Notes: generated by a model not told the origin, from the sequence alone. Counted from the first letter of the stretch, positions 25,757 through 35,069 are shown. The stretch is DNA of 64,000 nt from Sphingobacterium sp. R2 (GCF_040760075.1 NZ_CP142884.1:1116001-1180000), one strand, 5' to 3'. A program made the numbers and translations.

Positions 25757-28558
25757 GTGAAAAAACTATTTCTTTTAGATGGAATGGCTCTTATATATAG
25801 AGCTTATTTTGCATTGAGCAAAACTCCCCGAATTACCTCAAATGGGTTAAATACAGGAGCAATCATGGGATTTACCAATACGCTTTTGGACGTATTGAAA
25901 AATCAGCAACCTTCTCATATAGCAGTAGTGTTTGACACCGCAGCTCCTACCGCCCGACATATTGAATTTGAAGCTTATAAAGCGCACCGCGAGTCTATGC
26001 CTGAGGATCTTGCGTCCTCTATTCCCTATATAAACCGTTTAATCGAAGGCTTCAATATCCCGATTATTACAATGGATGGGTACGAAGCAGATGATATTAT
26101 CGGGACCTTAGCAAAGAAAGCTGAAAAACAAAATTTTCAGGTCTATTGCATGACACCGGATAAAGATTTTGGCCAGCTCGTATCGGACAATATTTTTATC
26201 TACAAACCTGCCCGGATGGGTAACGGAGCAGAAGTACAAGGTGTCAAAGAAATTTTGGAAAAATGGGAAGTTTCTAATGTCTGTCAAGTCATCGATATCC
26301 TCGGCCTTTGGGGTGACGCTGTAGACAATATACCGGGTATACCGGGCATCGGTGAGAAAACAGCAAAAAAACTTGTGCAGGAATACGGATCTGTCGAAGG
26401 TATTATTGCTAACGCGGATCAACTCAAAGGAAAAATGCGCGAAAACGTGGAAAACTTTGCTGAACAAGGACTTATCTCTAAAAAATTAGCTACCATTTTA
26501 TTGGACGTACCAATTGACCTTGACGAAAAATCACTTGAACTGGAAGATCCAAACAAAGAAATTCTTGAACCACTATTTGCGGAACTAGAATTCAGAACAC
26601 TTGGAAAGCGGGTTTTCGGCGAAGATTTCTCCATTCTCGACAGAAGTGCCGCCACAACTGGCCAAATGGATTTATTTTCGACAACAACAACTACAATTAC
26701 CACGACCGAAATTGTTACCGAAGTAAGCGTCGAAAATGCAGCAATAAATAACATACATAATACCGCGCATGAATATGTTTTGGTCGATACGCAAGAAAAA
26801 CAAAAAGAGCTTGCCGAAAAGCTGTCTTCTTTGAATAGTTTTTGTTTCGATACGGAAACGACAGGATTGGATGCTAATCTTGCGGACATCGTAGGCTTAT
26901 CATTCTCCTTTGAAAATGCCAGAGCTTACTATATTCCCACTCCGGCAGACCGTGAAGGAGCACAAGCTGTAGTCGATATTTTTAAGGCAGTATTTGAAAA
27001 TCCGAACATCGAAAAAGTGGGACAAAATATCAAATATGATATTTTACTTTTGGCACGATATGGTGTAAAAGTAAAAGGGCCTCTTTTTGACACGATGGTT
27101 GCACATTATCTGATTGATCCAGATACCCGTCATGGTATGGACCTCCTCGCAGAAAATTATCTTAATTACAGTCCAGTATCCATCACTGAGCTTATAGGGG
27201 AAAAAGGCAAGAAACAAGGAAACATGCGCGATGTGGAGATTGAAAAAATTAAGGAATATGCAGCCGAAGACGCAGATATCACATTACAGTTAAAAAATAT
27301 ATTTCAACCTCTCCTTATCGAGACCGACACCATAGAACTCGCTCAGGATGTTGAATTCCCATTAGTATATATACTCGCTGAAATTGAACGAAATGGTGTA
27401 AAAATTGACGTTCCGGCACTCGAAGAATTTTCAAAAACTTTGGAGCAGGACATCAAAAACCTCGAGGGATCTATTTTTGAAAAAGCAGGTGTAAATTTCA
27501 ACATTGCTTCCCCAAAACAATTGGGTGAAGTTTTATTCGATAAACTGCAGTTGGATCCCAAAGCGAAAAAAACAAAGACGGGACAGTACAAAACGGGAGA
27601 AGATGTATTACTGGCGTTAGCTCATAAATCAGACATCGTTCAAGATATTTTAAACTTCAGGCAAATGCAAAAACTAAAATCAACTTACGTGGATGCACTG
27701 CCGGAGTTAATAAACCCCGAAACAGGATTAATTCACACATCTTACAATCAAGCTGTTGCTGCAACTGGACGTCTGAGTTCGACTAATCCGAATTTACAAA
27801 ATATCCCGATACGTACCGAAAGAGGTAGAGAGGTAAGAAAAGCGTTTATTCCACGATCTGAAGAGAACGTGATTCTATCAGCCGATTATTCGCAAATTGA
27901 ACTGCGCCTGATCGCCGAGTTAAGTAACGATCAAAATATGATGGAGGCATTTAGTCAAGGTCATGATATCCACCGGGCAACAGCCGCAAAAGTATATCAT
28001 ACCGATTTTGATGCTGTTACTTCTGAACAACGCCGCAACGCTAAAGCCGTCAACTTCGGTATTATATATGGTCAATCGGCATTTGGTCTTTCCCAAAATC
28101 TTGGCATCTCACGCAAAGAAGCATCGGATATCATCAACGAGTATTTTAACCAATATACAGGGATAAAAAGATATATGAGTGATGCGATCGAGTTTGCAAA
28201 AGAGAAGGGTTATGTTGAAACAATTTTAAAGCGGAGGCGTTATCTTAGAGATATCAATTCGGCAAATATGACAGTTCGGGGATTTGCGGAAAGAAATGCT
28301 ATTAATGCACCTATCCAGGGTTCGGCCGCAGATTTGATTAAACTTGCCATGATTGCCATTCAAAATGAAATTGAGCAGCAAGGCTTATCGGGTAAAATGA
28401 TCATGCAGGTACATGACGAATTGGTTTTTGACATACCTAAAAGCGAAATACAGCTTTTTAAGGAAATCATACAGGATAAAATGACCAATGCAATCAAAAC
28501 AAATGTACCTTTGGTTGTAGAAATTGGAGAGGGCAAAAATTGGCTTGAAGCGCACTAA
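25757..28558 (+). CDS. polA: DNA polymerase I
   Basis: PolA fills gaps and removes RNA primers. The 933-residue protein has an intact 5'-3' nuclease (LDGMALIYRAYFAL, then MDGYEADDIIGTLA and the helix-hairpin GIPGIGEKTAKKL), a proofreading 3'-5' exonuclease with the FDTETTGLD motif (Asp and Glu present), and a family A polymerase domain with motif A DYSQIELRLIAE, the O-helix RRNAKAVNFGIIYGQS and motif C QVHDELVFD. The start is GTG at 25757. A Thr-rich linker (about residues 305-330) joins nuclease and exonuclease. A possible -7 box TACCTTTG lies at 25725-25732. The MORN-like gene follows 4 bp after the stop. Confidence 0.98.
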   Translation: MKKLFLLDGMALIYRAYFALSKTPRITSNGLNTGAIMGFTNTLLDVLKNQQPSHIAVVFDTAAPTARHIEFEAYKAHRESMPEDLASSIPYINRLIEGFNIPIITMDGYEADDIIGTLAKKAEKQNFQVYCMTPDKDFGQLVSDNIFIYKPARMGNGAEVQGVKEILEKWEVSNVCQVIDILGLWGDAVDNIPGIPGIGEKTAKKLVQEYGSVEGIIANADQLKGKMRENVENFAEQGLISKKLATILLDVPIDLDEKSLELEDPNKEILEPLFAELEFRTLGKRVFGEDFSILDRSAATTGQMDLFSTTTTTITTTEIVTEVSVENAAINNIHNTAHEYVLVDTQEKQKELAEKLSSLNSFCFDTETTGLDANLADIVGLSFSFENARAYYIPTPADREGAQAVVDIFKAVFENPNIEKVGQNIKYDILLLARYGVKVKGPLFDTMVAHYLIDPDTRHGMDLLAENYLNYSPVSITELIGEKGKKQGNMRDVEIEKIKEYAAEDADITLQLKNIFQPLLIETDTIELAQDVEFPLVYILAEIERNGVKIDVPALEEFSKTLEQDIKNLEGSIFEKAGVNFNIASPKQLGEVLFDKLQLDPKAKKTKTGQYKTGEDVLLALAHKSDIVQDILNFRQMQKLKSTYVDALPELINPETGLIHTSYNQAVAATGRLSSTNPNLQNIPIRTERGREVRKAFIPRSEENVILSADYSQIELRLIAELSNDQNMMEAFSQGHDIHRATAAKVYHTDFDAVTSEQRRNAKAVNFGIIYGQSAFGLSQNLGISRKEASDIINEYFNQYTGIKRYMSDAIEFAKEKGYVETILKRRRYLRDINSANMTVRGFAERNAINAPIQGSAADLIKLAMIAIQNEIEQQGLSGKMIMQVHDELVFDIPKSEIQLFKEIIQDKMTNAIKTNVPLVVEIGEGKNWLEAH

Positions 28559-28562
28559 TATT

Positions 28563-29693
28563 ATGATTAAAAAACTCATCCATCTATTGTTATTCATTTC
28601 TGTGTGCAGTTTTACAACCCTTTACGCACAGGATGAGAAGCCTGTATTCTACGAAAAATTAGATCAGGGGCTGATTCGTTTTTATTTCGACAAATACTAC
28701 TATCTGGTGTCGAAAGAGTGCGAGTTTAAATCCATTGAGCGTGTGAGTAAATTCGACTTCACTAAACAGTCATTCGACGGTGAATTTCGCGATTTTGCGC
28801 CCAATGGTAATAGAATACTCGTCGGAACTTACACAGACGGTAAAAAAGAAGGTTTGTTTCAAGCTTATCATCCAAACGGCGTATTAAAATGGGAGGTAAC
28901 TTTCCAAAATAATTTTCCTACTGGTGACTGGAAATTTTACTATCCTGACGGAAAGCCGTTGTTAACCATTACATATAGCGAGCAAGGCTACTTTATTAAA
29001 GATTACTGGGACAATAGGGGAAGGCAAGAAGTAACGGATGGTGAGGGCAATTATGAATTTTCCATTCCTTTTGAAGGCTTTACCGAATTTGGGTTTGATT
29101 TTTACCTACGTAAAGGGAAGGTGAAAAATGGCAAGCCCCAGGGAAACTGGAATACGTATTTTTATAATGTTGGCCAGCAGCCTGTGTATGCTATGACACA
29201 ACGGTTTTCAAATGGTGTGCTTACGACAACGTATGATGACAATGGAGAACTTAACAGTGAAGATTTTTTGTCGCTAAGCATCCTCCCTTATGACTATTTC
29301 ATGCGGGCAGAACTATTTAATAGCAAATCGTGCAGCTTTGATGACTATGCTAACTTTTATGCTTTCCTCGCGAAACGATTTAACGATAATCTCAATAAAA
29401 AGGGGATTGAAATTACCCAACAAGTAAACTTCTCATACCTGGTGGAGGTAAAGAAAACAGGAATGGCTAATCTGAGAAACCTTAAGTTAGTTTCAGATTC
29501 GGGGAGTGAATCTTTCGATGGAATCTTAAGCGGAATTGCAAAAAGCATTGACTTCTATTTTCCTACATATAAAGAGAATAAGCCACAGGATGACCTCATT
29601 AAAGTTTCTGGGAGTATTACAACGGGGAATGATGGAAAAGTATATACCCATTCAATTAAAATTGAAAGACAAATAGACAATTCGAGTAAATAA
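28563..29693 (+). CDS. exported MORN-repeat-like (YwqK-type) protein
   Basis: This protein of about 376 residues starts with a signal peptide (MIKKLIHLLLFISVCSFTTLYAQ). It then carries several MORN-variant units of the YwqK antitoxin type: FAPNGNRILVGTYTDGKKEG, AYHPNGVLKWEVTFQNNFPTG and WKFYYPDGKPLLTITYSEQG. A C-terminal region of about 150 residues resembles no family I can name, with a FDGILSGIAKSIDFYFP segment. I chose ATG 28563, 4 bp after polA, because it starts the signal peptide. Bacteroidota have many such exported repeat proteins; the function is unknown. Confidence 0.75.
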   Translation: MIKKLIHLLLFISVCSFTTLYAQDEKPVFYEKLDQGLIRFYFDKYYYLVSKECEFKSIERVSKFDFTKQSFDGEFRDFAPNGNRILVGTYTDGKKEGLFQAYHPNGVLKWEVTFQNNFPTGDWKFYYPDGKPLLTITYSEQGYFIKDYWDNRGRQEVTDGEGNYEFSIPFEGFTEFGFDFYLRKGKVKNGKPQGNWNTYFYNVGQQPVYAMTQRFSNGVLTTTYDDNGELNSEDFLSLSILPYDYFMRAELFNSKSCSFDDYANFYAFLAKRFNDNLNKKGIEITQQVNFSYLVEVKKTGMANLRNLKLVSDSGSESFDGILSGIAKSIDFYFPTYKENKPQDDLIKVSGSITTGNDGKVYTHSIKIERQIDNSSK

Positions 29694-29717
29694 CTATCTT
29701 TGCAGAAATAAATAGAT

Positions 29718-30371
29718 ATGAAATTTCATAAAGAAGGATACACCACATTAGCAATCGCTGTACTTTTTATCTTTATTATCAATGCAGTTGCGGATTATTA
29801 TGATGCTTCGCAATATGTCAAATGGTTTATTTATGCCCTATCAGCATTCTTGTTTATTACAGTTGTTCAGTTCTTCAGAAGCCCTAAAAAAGTGTTCAAT
29901 CCAGAAGATGGGGTCATTCTTTGTCCGGCTGACGGGAAAGTTGTTGTTATCGAAGAGACTGAAGAAAATGAATATTTCCACGATAAACGTATTCAAGTTT
30001 CGATTTTTATGTCGCCAGTTAATGTACACGTTAACAGAAATCCTATTAGTGGTTTGGTTACATTCTTTAAATATCATCCTGGAAAATTTTTAGTGGCCTG
30101 GCATCCCAAATCATCCACCGATAACGAAAGAACAACGGTCGTTGTCAAAGATAAAGCAGGGAGAGAGGTTCTTTTCCGTCAAATTGCGGGAGCCCTAGCG
30201 CGCCGTATTGTATGGTATATAAAAGAAAATGACGAAGTGGTGCAAGGTAATGAGTTTGGTTTTATCAAATTTGGTTCCCGCGTAGATTTATTCCTCCCTT
30301 TGGGCACTGAAATCAATGTCAACATTGGTGATAAAGTTACAGGAGCTAAAACCATCATTGGGAAATTTTAA
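29718..30371 (+). CDS. psd: phosphatidylserine decarboxylase (short, archaeal-type Psd)
   Basis: Psd makes phosphatidylethanolamine from phosphatidylserine in the membrane. The 217-residue protein has two N-terminal membrane segments (about 8-26 and 34-53), the CPADGKVVVIEE strand (residues 69-80), the MSPVNVHVNRNPI motif, and FGSRVDLFLP with the Gly186-Ser187 self-cleavage site that yields the pyruvoyl group. Short Psd proteins with an FGSR site fit the phosphatidylserine decarboxylase-related group. A TATCTTTG box lies at 29695-29702, 15 nt before the ATG, and a terminator follows. The phosphatidylserine synthase gene is not in the window. Confidence 0.93.
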   Translation: MKFHKEGYTTLAIAVLFIFIINAVADYYDASQYVKWFIYALSAFLFITVVQFFRSPKKVFNPEDGVILCPADGKVVVIEETEENEYFHDKRIQVSIFMSPVNVHVNRNPISGLVTFFKYHPGKFLVAWHPKSSTDNERTTVVVKDKAGREVLFRQIAGALARRIVWYIKENDEVVQGNEFGFIKFGSRVDLFLPLGTEINVNIGDKVTGAKTIIGKF

Positions 30372-30400
30372 CAATTTATTAATATCATTATAAGTAACTT

Positions 30401-30425
30401 AGGCTCCAAATTAGGGGCCTTTTTT
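30401..30425 (+). terminator. terminator after psd
   Basis: The arms AGGCTCC (30401-30407) and GGGGCCT (30414-30420) pair with one mismatch and are followed by five T residues (30421-30425). The kinase gene starts 10 bp later. Confidence 0.7.
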
Positions 30426-30434
30426 ATTCAACAA

Positions 30435-31472
30435 ATGAATTTTAGACAATTATTATTGACAAACTCAGCAGCGGTTGGTGTTGCAATATCCACAATCAGC
30501 TTTTATTATAAACACGAGCTGCAGACAGCATTGATCATTTTCTGTGTTGCGGTGGTAACGAGTTTTCTTCTATTTAACTATTTATTTGAGAAGTATATAT
30601 ATCGGCGTCTCAACACCATGTATAAACTCATTCACAATCTCAAACTTGGCAAAGATCTTAAAGATGCCATCGGAGAACATATCAGCGAGGACCCCATTAC
30701 AGATGCTGAAAATGAAGTCAAAGCATGGGCAAAAGATAAAAAAAACGAGATAGAACAATTAAAATCACAGGAAAAATTTCGAAGAGAGTTTCTATCCAAC
30801 ATTTCCCATGAATTCAAAACACCACTCTTTGCTACACAGGGCTACATTGAGACGCTGCAGGACGGCCTTATGGAAGAGGATATGGAAATGGCAAAAAATT
30901 TCCTCAACAAAGCTGCCCGAAATCTTGATCGCCTTAATTATCTAATTCTTGATCTGGATGAGATATCTAAATTGGAATCTGGCAAAATGGTTCTTAATAT
31001 CGAAAAATTTGATATTGTCGACCTGATCAAAGACACCTCAGAATCCCTTGAAGACAAAGCCAAACAGCACAACATCAAAATCGAATTCAGACCTAAGGCC
31101 GGCACACCACATTGGGTGAAGGCAGACCGCAATAAAATACATCAAGTACTGTACAATTTGATAGACAACTCATTGAAATATGGAAAAGAAGGTGGAACAA
31201 CAAAAATTAAGATTTTCCCATTATTTGAGCAGGTTCTTATCGAAATTACAGACGACGGCTATGGCATTGAGGAAAAAAATCTCAGCCGCGTATTTGAACG
31301 TTTTTTCCGAACTGACAAAAGCCGATCACGCGATATAGGAGGGTCTGGGTTAGGGCTAGCAATCGTTAAGCATATTGTTGAAGCACATCAGCAAAATGTC
31401 AATGTGCGCAGTACGGAAGGTATCGGAACCACATTTGGGTTTACGTTACAAAACGTGCAAGCCGGAAACTAA
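30435..31472 (+). CDS. PhoR-like sensor histidine kinase
   Basis: This 345-residue membrane kinase has two N-terminal membrane segments (about residues 8-24 and 31-50) with almost no periplasmic loop, a linker, the H-box SNISHEFKTP (His125) and a full HATPase domain: N box NLIDNSLKYG, G1 DDGYGIEEK, F box FERFFRTD, G2 GGSGLGLAIV. The short periplasmic part is typical of PhoR, which senses phosphate through the Pst/PhoU complex or Pit. It stands directly before the DUF47-Pit genes. No response-regulator gene is adjacent, so its partner lies elsewhere. PhoR identity is inferred from architecture and position. Confidence 0.88.
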   Translation: MNFRQLLLTNSAAVGVAISTISFYYKHELQTALIIFCVAVVTSFLLFNYLFEKYIYRRLNTMYKLIHNLKLGKDLKDAIGEHISEDPITDAENEVKAWAKDKKNEIEQLKSQEKFRREFLSNISHEFKTPLFATQGYIETLQDGLMEEDMEMAKNFLNKAARNLDRLNYLILDLDEISKLESGKMVLNIEKFDIVDLIKDTSESLEDKAKQHNIKIEFRPKAGTPHWVKADRNKIHQVLYNLIDNSLKYGKEGGTTKIKIFPLFEQVLIEITDDGYGIEEKNLSRVFERFFRTDKSRSRDIGGSGLGLAIVKHIVEAHQQNVNVRSTEGIGTTFGFTLQNVQAGN

Positions 31473-31509
31473 ACAATGATGACACTTTTGTGTTTAAACA
31501 AAATCAATG

Positions 31510-31531
31510 TTAACATTAACTTAACATTAAG
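31510..31531 (+). promoter_or_regulatory. tandem TTAACA repeats, candidate PhoB/PhoP box of the DUF47-Pit genes
   Basis: Two adjacent 11-bp units, TTAACATTAAC (31510-31520) and TTAACATTAAG (31521-31531), agree at 10 of 11 positions and end 4 bp before the TACTTTTG box. The layout TTAACA-N5-TTAACA equals the known PhoP box of Bacillus and the 11-bp period of the PhoB box. It takes the place of the missing TTG -33 element, as expected for an activated promoter. Regulation by phosphate is an inference. Confidence 0.6.
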
Positions 31532-31535
31532 GTAT

Positions 31536-31543
31536 TACTTTTG
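31536..31543 (+). promoter_or_regulatory. -7 element of the DUF47-Pit operon
   Basis: TACTTTTG is a perfect TAnnTTTG box that ends 18 nt before the DUF47 start. No TTG is found 19-20 nt upstream. Confidence 0.6.
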
Positions 31544-31561
31544 TAAAAATAATTTTAAGAT

Positions 31562-32209
31562 ATGTCTTTAAATAGCATTTTTCAGTACTTCGTTCCAAAG
31601 GACAAAAAATTCTTCCCTTTGTTTGAACAAGCCGGCAACAATTTGATCGAGATGTCAAAGTTGTTAAAAGATATTGTAAACTCAAGCAATCCTGAGAAGA
31701 AAAAAGATTTTACGCGCAAGATGGAAGATTTGGAGCACAAGGGCGACAATATCACACATCAAATTCATTTGGAGTTAGGAAAGAATTTCATCACTCCTTT
31801 CGATCGCGAAGATATACACTCTTTGGCAAGTTCATTGGATGATGTAGCCGATTTTATTCACGGTGCTGCCAACAGAATGGACCTTTACAAAGTTGAAAAA
31901 GCGACTGAACCAATGATAGAAATTGCGGACTTGTTGGTTGAAGCCACTGAACATGTGTCAAAAGCTATTCATGAGCTTAGAGACTTAAAAAATATCCGAA
32001 ACATTACAGATTCATGCGTGCGAATCAACAGTGTTGAAAACAAAGCAGATTATATCTTTGATAAGGCTGTAGCTGACCTATTTGAGTTTGAAAAAGATGC
32101 AATTTCATTAATTAAACACAAAGAAGTGTTATCTGCAATGGAAGATGCAACGGATAAGTGTGAGGATGTTGCTAACGTATTAGAAAGCATTCTAGTTAAA
32201 AACGCATAA
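31562..32209 (+). CDS. DUF47/PhoU-like protein (Pit accessory protein)
   Basis: This 215-residue, all-helical cytoplasmic protein belongs to the DUF47 (TIGR00153) group distantly related to PhoU. Typical features are LLKDIVNSSNPEKKKDFTRKMEDLEHKGDNITHQI, the FDREDIHSLASSLDDVADFI metal-binding-like motif (E/DxxxD pattern) and HKEVLSAMEDATDKCEDVANVLE near the end. DUF47 proteins are nearly always encoded next to Pit transporters and are thought to control them. The gene is 36 bp before pit and behind a candidate Pho box. Confidence 0.93.
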   Translation: MSLNSIFQYFVPKDKKFFPLFEQAGNNLIEMSKLLKDIVNSSNPEKKKDFTRKMEDLEHKGDNITHQIHLELGKNFITPFDREDIHSLASSLDDVADFIHGAANRMDLYKVEKATEPMIEIADLLVEATEHVSKAIHELRDLKNIRNITDSCVRINSVENKADYIFDKAVADLFEFEKDAISLIKHKEVLSAMEDATDKCEDVANVLESILVKNA

Positions 32210-32245
32210 TCATTCGATATAAGTGCACAAAAATTCTACGAGATT

Positions 32246-33256
32246 ATGATGTCAACATTACTCGTTGTCGTGATTGTCCTGGCAATTGCTTTTGACTACA
32301 TCAATGGATTCCATGATGCAGCCAATTCCATTGCGACAGTTGTATCAACAAAAGTTTTAACGCCAGCAATGGCAGTTTTATGGGCTGCAATATTCAACTT
32401 TGCCGCTTACTTCTACTTTACAGACCATAAGGTCGCCAATACCATTGCAAAAACAGTATTGGAAGAATACATTACATTAGAAGTAATTTTTGCGGGATTA
32501 TTAGCAGCAATTGGCTGGAACTTGTTCACATGGTATTACGGCGTACCATCAAGTTCTTCACACACGCTTATCGGGGGATTTGCTGGTTCTGGTATGGCTT
32601 ATGCATTTATTCTGGGTGCAGATCCAATTCATGCTATCAATATTGATGCTACCCTAAAGATTATTGCTTTTATCGTGCTCGCTCCGATCATAGGTATGAC
32701 GATTTCCGTCATCATTACCCTACTGGTCATTAATCTGGCGAAAAACTCCAGACCAAGTGTTGCCGAAAAATGGTTCAAAATATTACAACTTGTTTCCTCT
32801 GCAGCACTAAGTTTTGCACACGGGGGTAACGACGCTCAGAAAGTAATGGGAATTATCCTGGTGGCTATGGTAGCGGGTGGTTATGTCCCAACGACAGAAC
32901 ACATGCCGGAATGGATTCCATTAACTTGTTATGCGGCTATTGCAGCTGGAACGATGAGTGGTGGATGGAAAATAGTAAAAACAATGGGAACCAAAATCAC
33001 AAAGGTTACCCCACTGGAAGGTGTTTGTGCTGAATCAGCGGGAGCGGTTACATTAGGTATTACTGAACATTTTGGTATTCCGGCTTCTACAACACATACT
33101 ATTACAGGAGCAATCATAGGCGTTGGTGTCGTTAAACGTGTTTCGGCCGTACGCTGGGGTGTCACAATCAGTTTGTTATGGGCTTGGATATTAACGATTC
33201 CGGTTTCAGCCGTGTTAGGTGGATTGTCGCTATTGATTGTACATTATTTGCTTTAG
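32246..33256 (+). CDS. pit: inorganic phosphate transporter, PiT family
   Basis: This 336-residue inner-membrane transporter imports phosphate with a cation. Both PiT repeats are visible: the first has YINGFHDAANSIATVVSTKVLTP (residues 19-40), the second SFAHGGNDAQKVMGI (near 195), and each is followed by an SSSHTLIGG- or STTHTITGA-type motif. About ten membrane segments. The length is on the short side of the family, as usual for Pit paired with DUF47. It forms an operon with DUF47 and probably responds to the kinase encoded upstream. Start may be the first or second of two adjacent ATG codons. Confidence 0.96.
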   Translation: MMSTLLVVVIVLAIAFDYINGFHDAANSIATVVSTKVLTPAMAVLWAAIFNFAAYFYFTDHKVANTIAKTVLEEYITLEVIFAGLLAAIGWNLFTWYYGVPSSSSHTLIGGFAGSGMAYAFILGADPIHAINIDATLKIIAFIVLAPIIGMTISVIITLLVINLAKNSRPSVAEKWFKILQLVSSAALSFAHGGNDAQKVMGIILVAMVAGGYVPTTEHMPEWIPLTCYAAIAAGTMSGGWKIVKTMGTKITKVTPLEGVCAESAGAVTLGITEHFGIPASTTHTITGAIIGVGVVKRVSAVRWGVTISLLWAWILTIPVSAVLGGLSLLIVHYLL

Positions 33257-33288
33257 AAAAAAAAACCTTAATTTTTTTCTTAAACGTA

Positions 33289-33318
33289 TTGAAACAAAAC
33301 AAAAATTTGGTACTTTCG
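33289..33318 (+). promoter_or_regulatory. promoter of the OmpA-like gene
   Basis: TTG (33289-33291), 19 nt, then TACTTTCG (33311-33318), one mismatch from TAnnTTTG. The predicted leader to ATG 33500 is about 175 nt. Exact spacing and strong expression codon choice of the gene support it. Confidence 0.6.
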
Positions 33319-33499
33319 TAGCGGATTTTTGTTTTGTTGTTTCACATTAAATCCTTAATTTAGTACAAAATATAGCGGAAACAAAATATTTAACATAACT
33401 TTAAGACTTTGGCACGGCAATTGTACTGTTCCAAGTGTTGATAAAAGATAATTAAGTTTGAAAACAATTAAAATTAATAATAACCTTAAAAACAAGAGT

Positions 33500-34888
33500 A
33501 TGAACTATTCTACAATTAAAAAAACAGCTGTTGCTGCTACATTAGTTGCCGCTTTAGGTTTTGCTGGTACAGCACAAGCTCAACAAGTATTCGGTGGTAG
33601 ATCACAATACAGAACTTGGTCTATCGGTGTGCAAGGTGGTATTACTACACCAAACACAATTCTTCCTGGATCAAATGCTTTTGGACAAAAAGTAGGTTAC
33701 TTCCAAAACAAAGTTGGTGAATACTACGGATTAACTATTCGTAAACAATTCTCTCACACTTTCGGTTTAGAATTAGAAGCAAACCGTGGTAAGATCAAAA
33801 CTTACAATCACAATCAATCTGGACCTATTGCAGAAAATTCTTTGGGTGCAAAATCGGTACAAACTGACGTAAACTGGGCTGCTAGCTTGAACGGTGTATT
33901 CCAATTAGGTACTATCGATTTCTTGAGAAGAGAAAATGCAGTTAACTTCTATGCTAAAGTAGGTTTAGGAGTATTAGCAAATAATCCTATTCAATTTGCT
34001 AATAATGACTTCACAGGTACAGAAGTATATAATGTAGCGAACAATCCTGATGGTCAGAAATGGGGATCAAGTATTTTTGGAGATCGCGAACGCAAAGGCG
34101 ACCGCGACAACAAATTAACAGCTTTCGTTCCAGTAGGTGTTGGTGCTAAATTTAAATTATCTGAAGTAGTTGCGTTGAACTTAGGTTACACGATGAACTT
34201 CACTGATGATAACTTATTGTATGGTCCAGCTCGTACAGACTACAAAGGTAAATTCTCTACAGTAATGGCTGGTTTAGAATTCACTCTAGGTTCAAGAGAC
34301 AAACAAAACTTGACTTTTGCTAACCCAGTTGCTACAATGTACGATGAGTTGAAAGATCCTTCATTGAGAAACGAAGTTGAAGCATTAAAACAACGTGTAA
34401 GCACTTTAGAAGGTACAGTTAACACATTAAGCGCTGATGCTGATGGTGACGGTGTATCTGATAAATTTGATAAATGCCCTGGAACTCCAGCTGGTACTCC
34501 AGTAGATGGTTCAGGATGTCCAATCAAATTCCCAGAGCCAGTTGTTAGCTCTACTACTTCTAACGGTTACTATGCTCCAATTCAATTCGAATTTGATAGC
34601 TCAGTATTGAAAACTTCATCTTACTCTACATTAGACAAATTGGCTAAAGAGTTACGTGATAACAATGCATCTGTACAATTAGATGGTTATGCATCTGCTG
34701 AAGGTTCTGAAGCTTATAACATGACTTTATCTAAAGACCGTGCTAACTCTGTAAAACAATACTTAGTAAATGCTGGTGTTTCTTCATCAAGCATCACTGC
34801 TAACGGTTACGGAGAGAAAAATCCAGTTGCATCTAATGCTACTGAAGAAGGTCGCGTTCAAAACCGTCGCGTTGAGATCAAAAAATAA
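33500..34888 (+). CDS. OmpA family outer-membrane porin with calcium-binding linker
   Basis: This protein of about 462 residues has a signal peptide (to AQAQ), an N-terminal eight-strand-like beta barrel (to about residue 285), a short coiled coil (NEVEALKQRVSTLEGTVNTL), a thrombospondin type 3-like acidic motif DADGDGVSDKFDKCPGTP, and a C-terminal OmpA peptidoglycan-binding domain (LDGYASAEGSEAYNMTLSKD, then RVQNRRVEI). I chose ATG 33500 (MNYSTIKKTAVAA), the start of the signal, not a TTG at 33458. Codon use is more biased than in neighbouring genes, as expected for a major outer-membrane protein. Strong promoter upstream, strong terminator downstream. Confidence 0.95.
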   Translation: MNYSTIKKTAVAATLVAALGFAGTAQAQQVFGGRSQYRTWSIGVQGGITTPNTILPGSNAFGQKVGYFQNKVGEYYGLTIRKQFSHTFGLELEANRGKIKTYNHNQSGPIAENSLGAKSVQTDVNWAASLNGVFQLGTIDFLRRENAVNFYAKVGLGVLANNPIQFANNDFTGTEVYNVANNPDGQKWGSSIFGDRERKGDRDNKLTAFVPVGVGAKFKLSEVVALNLGYTMNFTDDNLLYGPARTDYKGKFSTVMAGLEFTLGSRDKQNLTFANPVATMYDELKDPSLRNEVEALKQRVSTLEGTVNTLSADADGDGVSDKFDKCPGTPAGTPVDGSGCPIKFPEPVVSSTTSNGYYAPIQFEFDSSVLKTSSYSTLDKLAKELRDNNASVQLDGYASAEGSEAYNMTLSKDRANSVKQYLVNAGVSSSSITANGYGEKNPVASNATEEGRVQNRRVEIKK

Positions 34889-34914
34889 TTGTATACAATA
34901 TATACCATTATAGT

Positions 34915-34940
34915 AAAAGCCGGCTATTAAGCCGGCTTTT
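34915..34940 (+). terminator. terminator of the OmpA-like gene
   Basis: Perfect 10-bp stem AAAAGCCGGC / GCCGGCTTTT (34915-34924, 34931-34940) around TATTAA, 26 bp after the stop. The right arm ends in four T residues. Confidence 0.88.
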
Positions 34941-35069
34941 ACATTTTACACGTATTTATCCTTAACTTTGTGAACGATATCCAATTTGTGGAAAATTAGT
35001 TCCATTAAATTAGATAAGAAATTAGTATTTTGAATTAAAGAACAGGATACTGATTTTAAACTTTTGAGA

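Noticed and set aside
33390..33410. TTTAACATAAC / TTTAAGAC stretch before the OmpA-like gene as a second Pho box
   Set aside because: Only about 6 of 11 positions agree between the units and it lies downstream of the predicted start of transcription.
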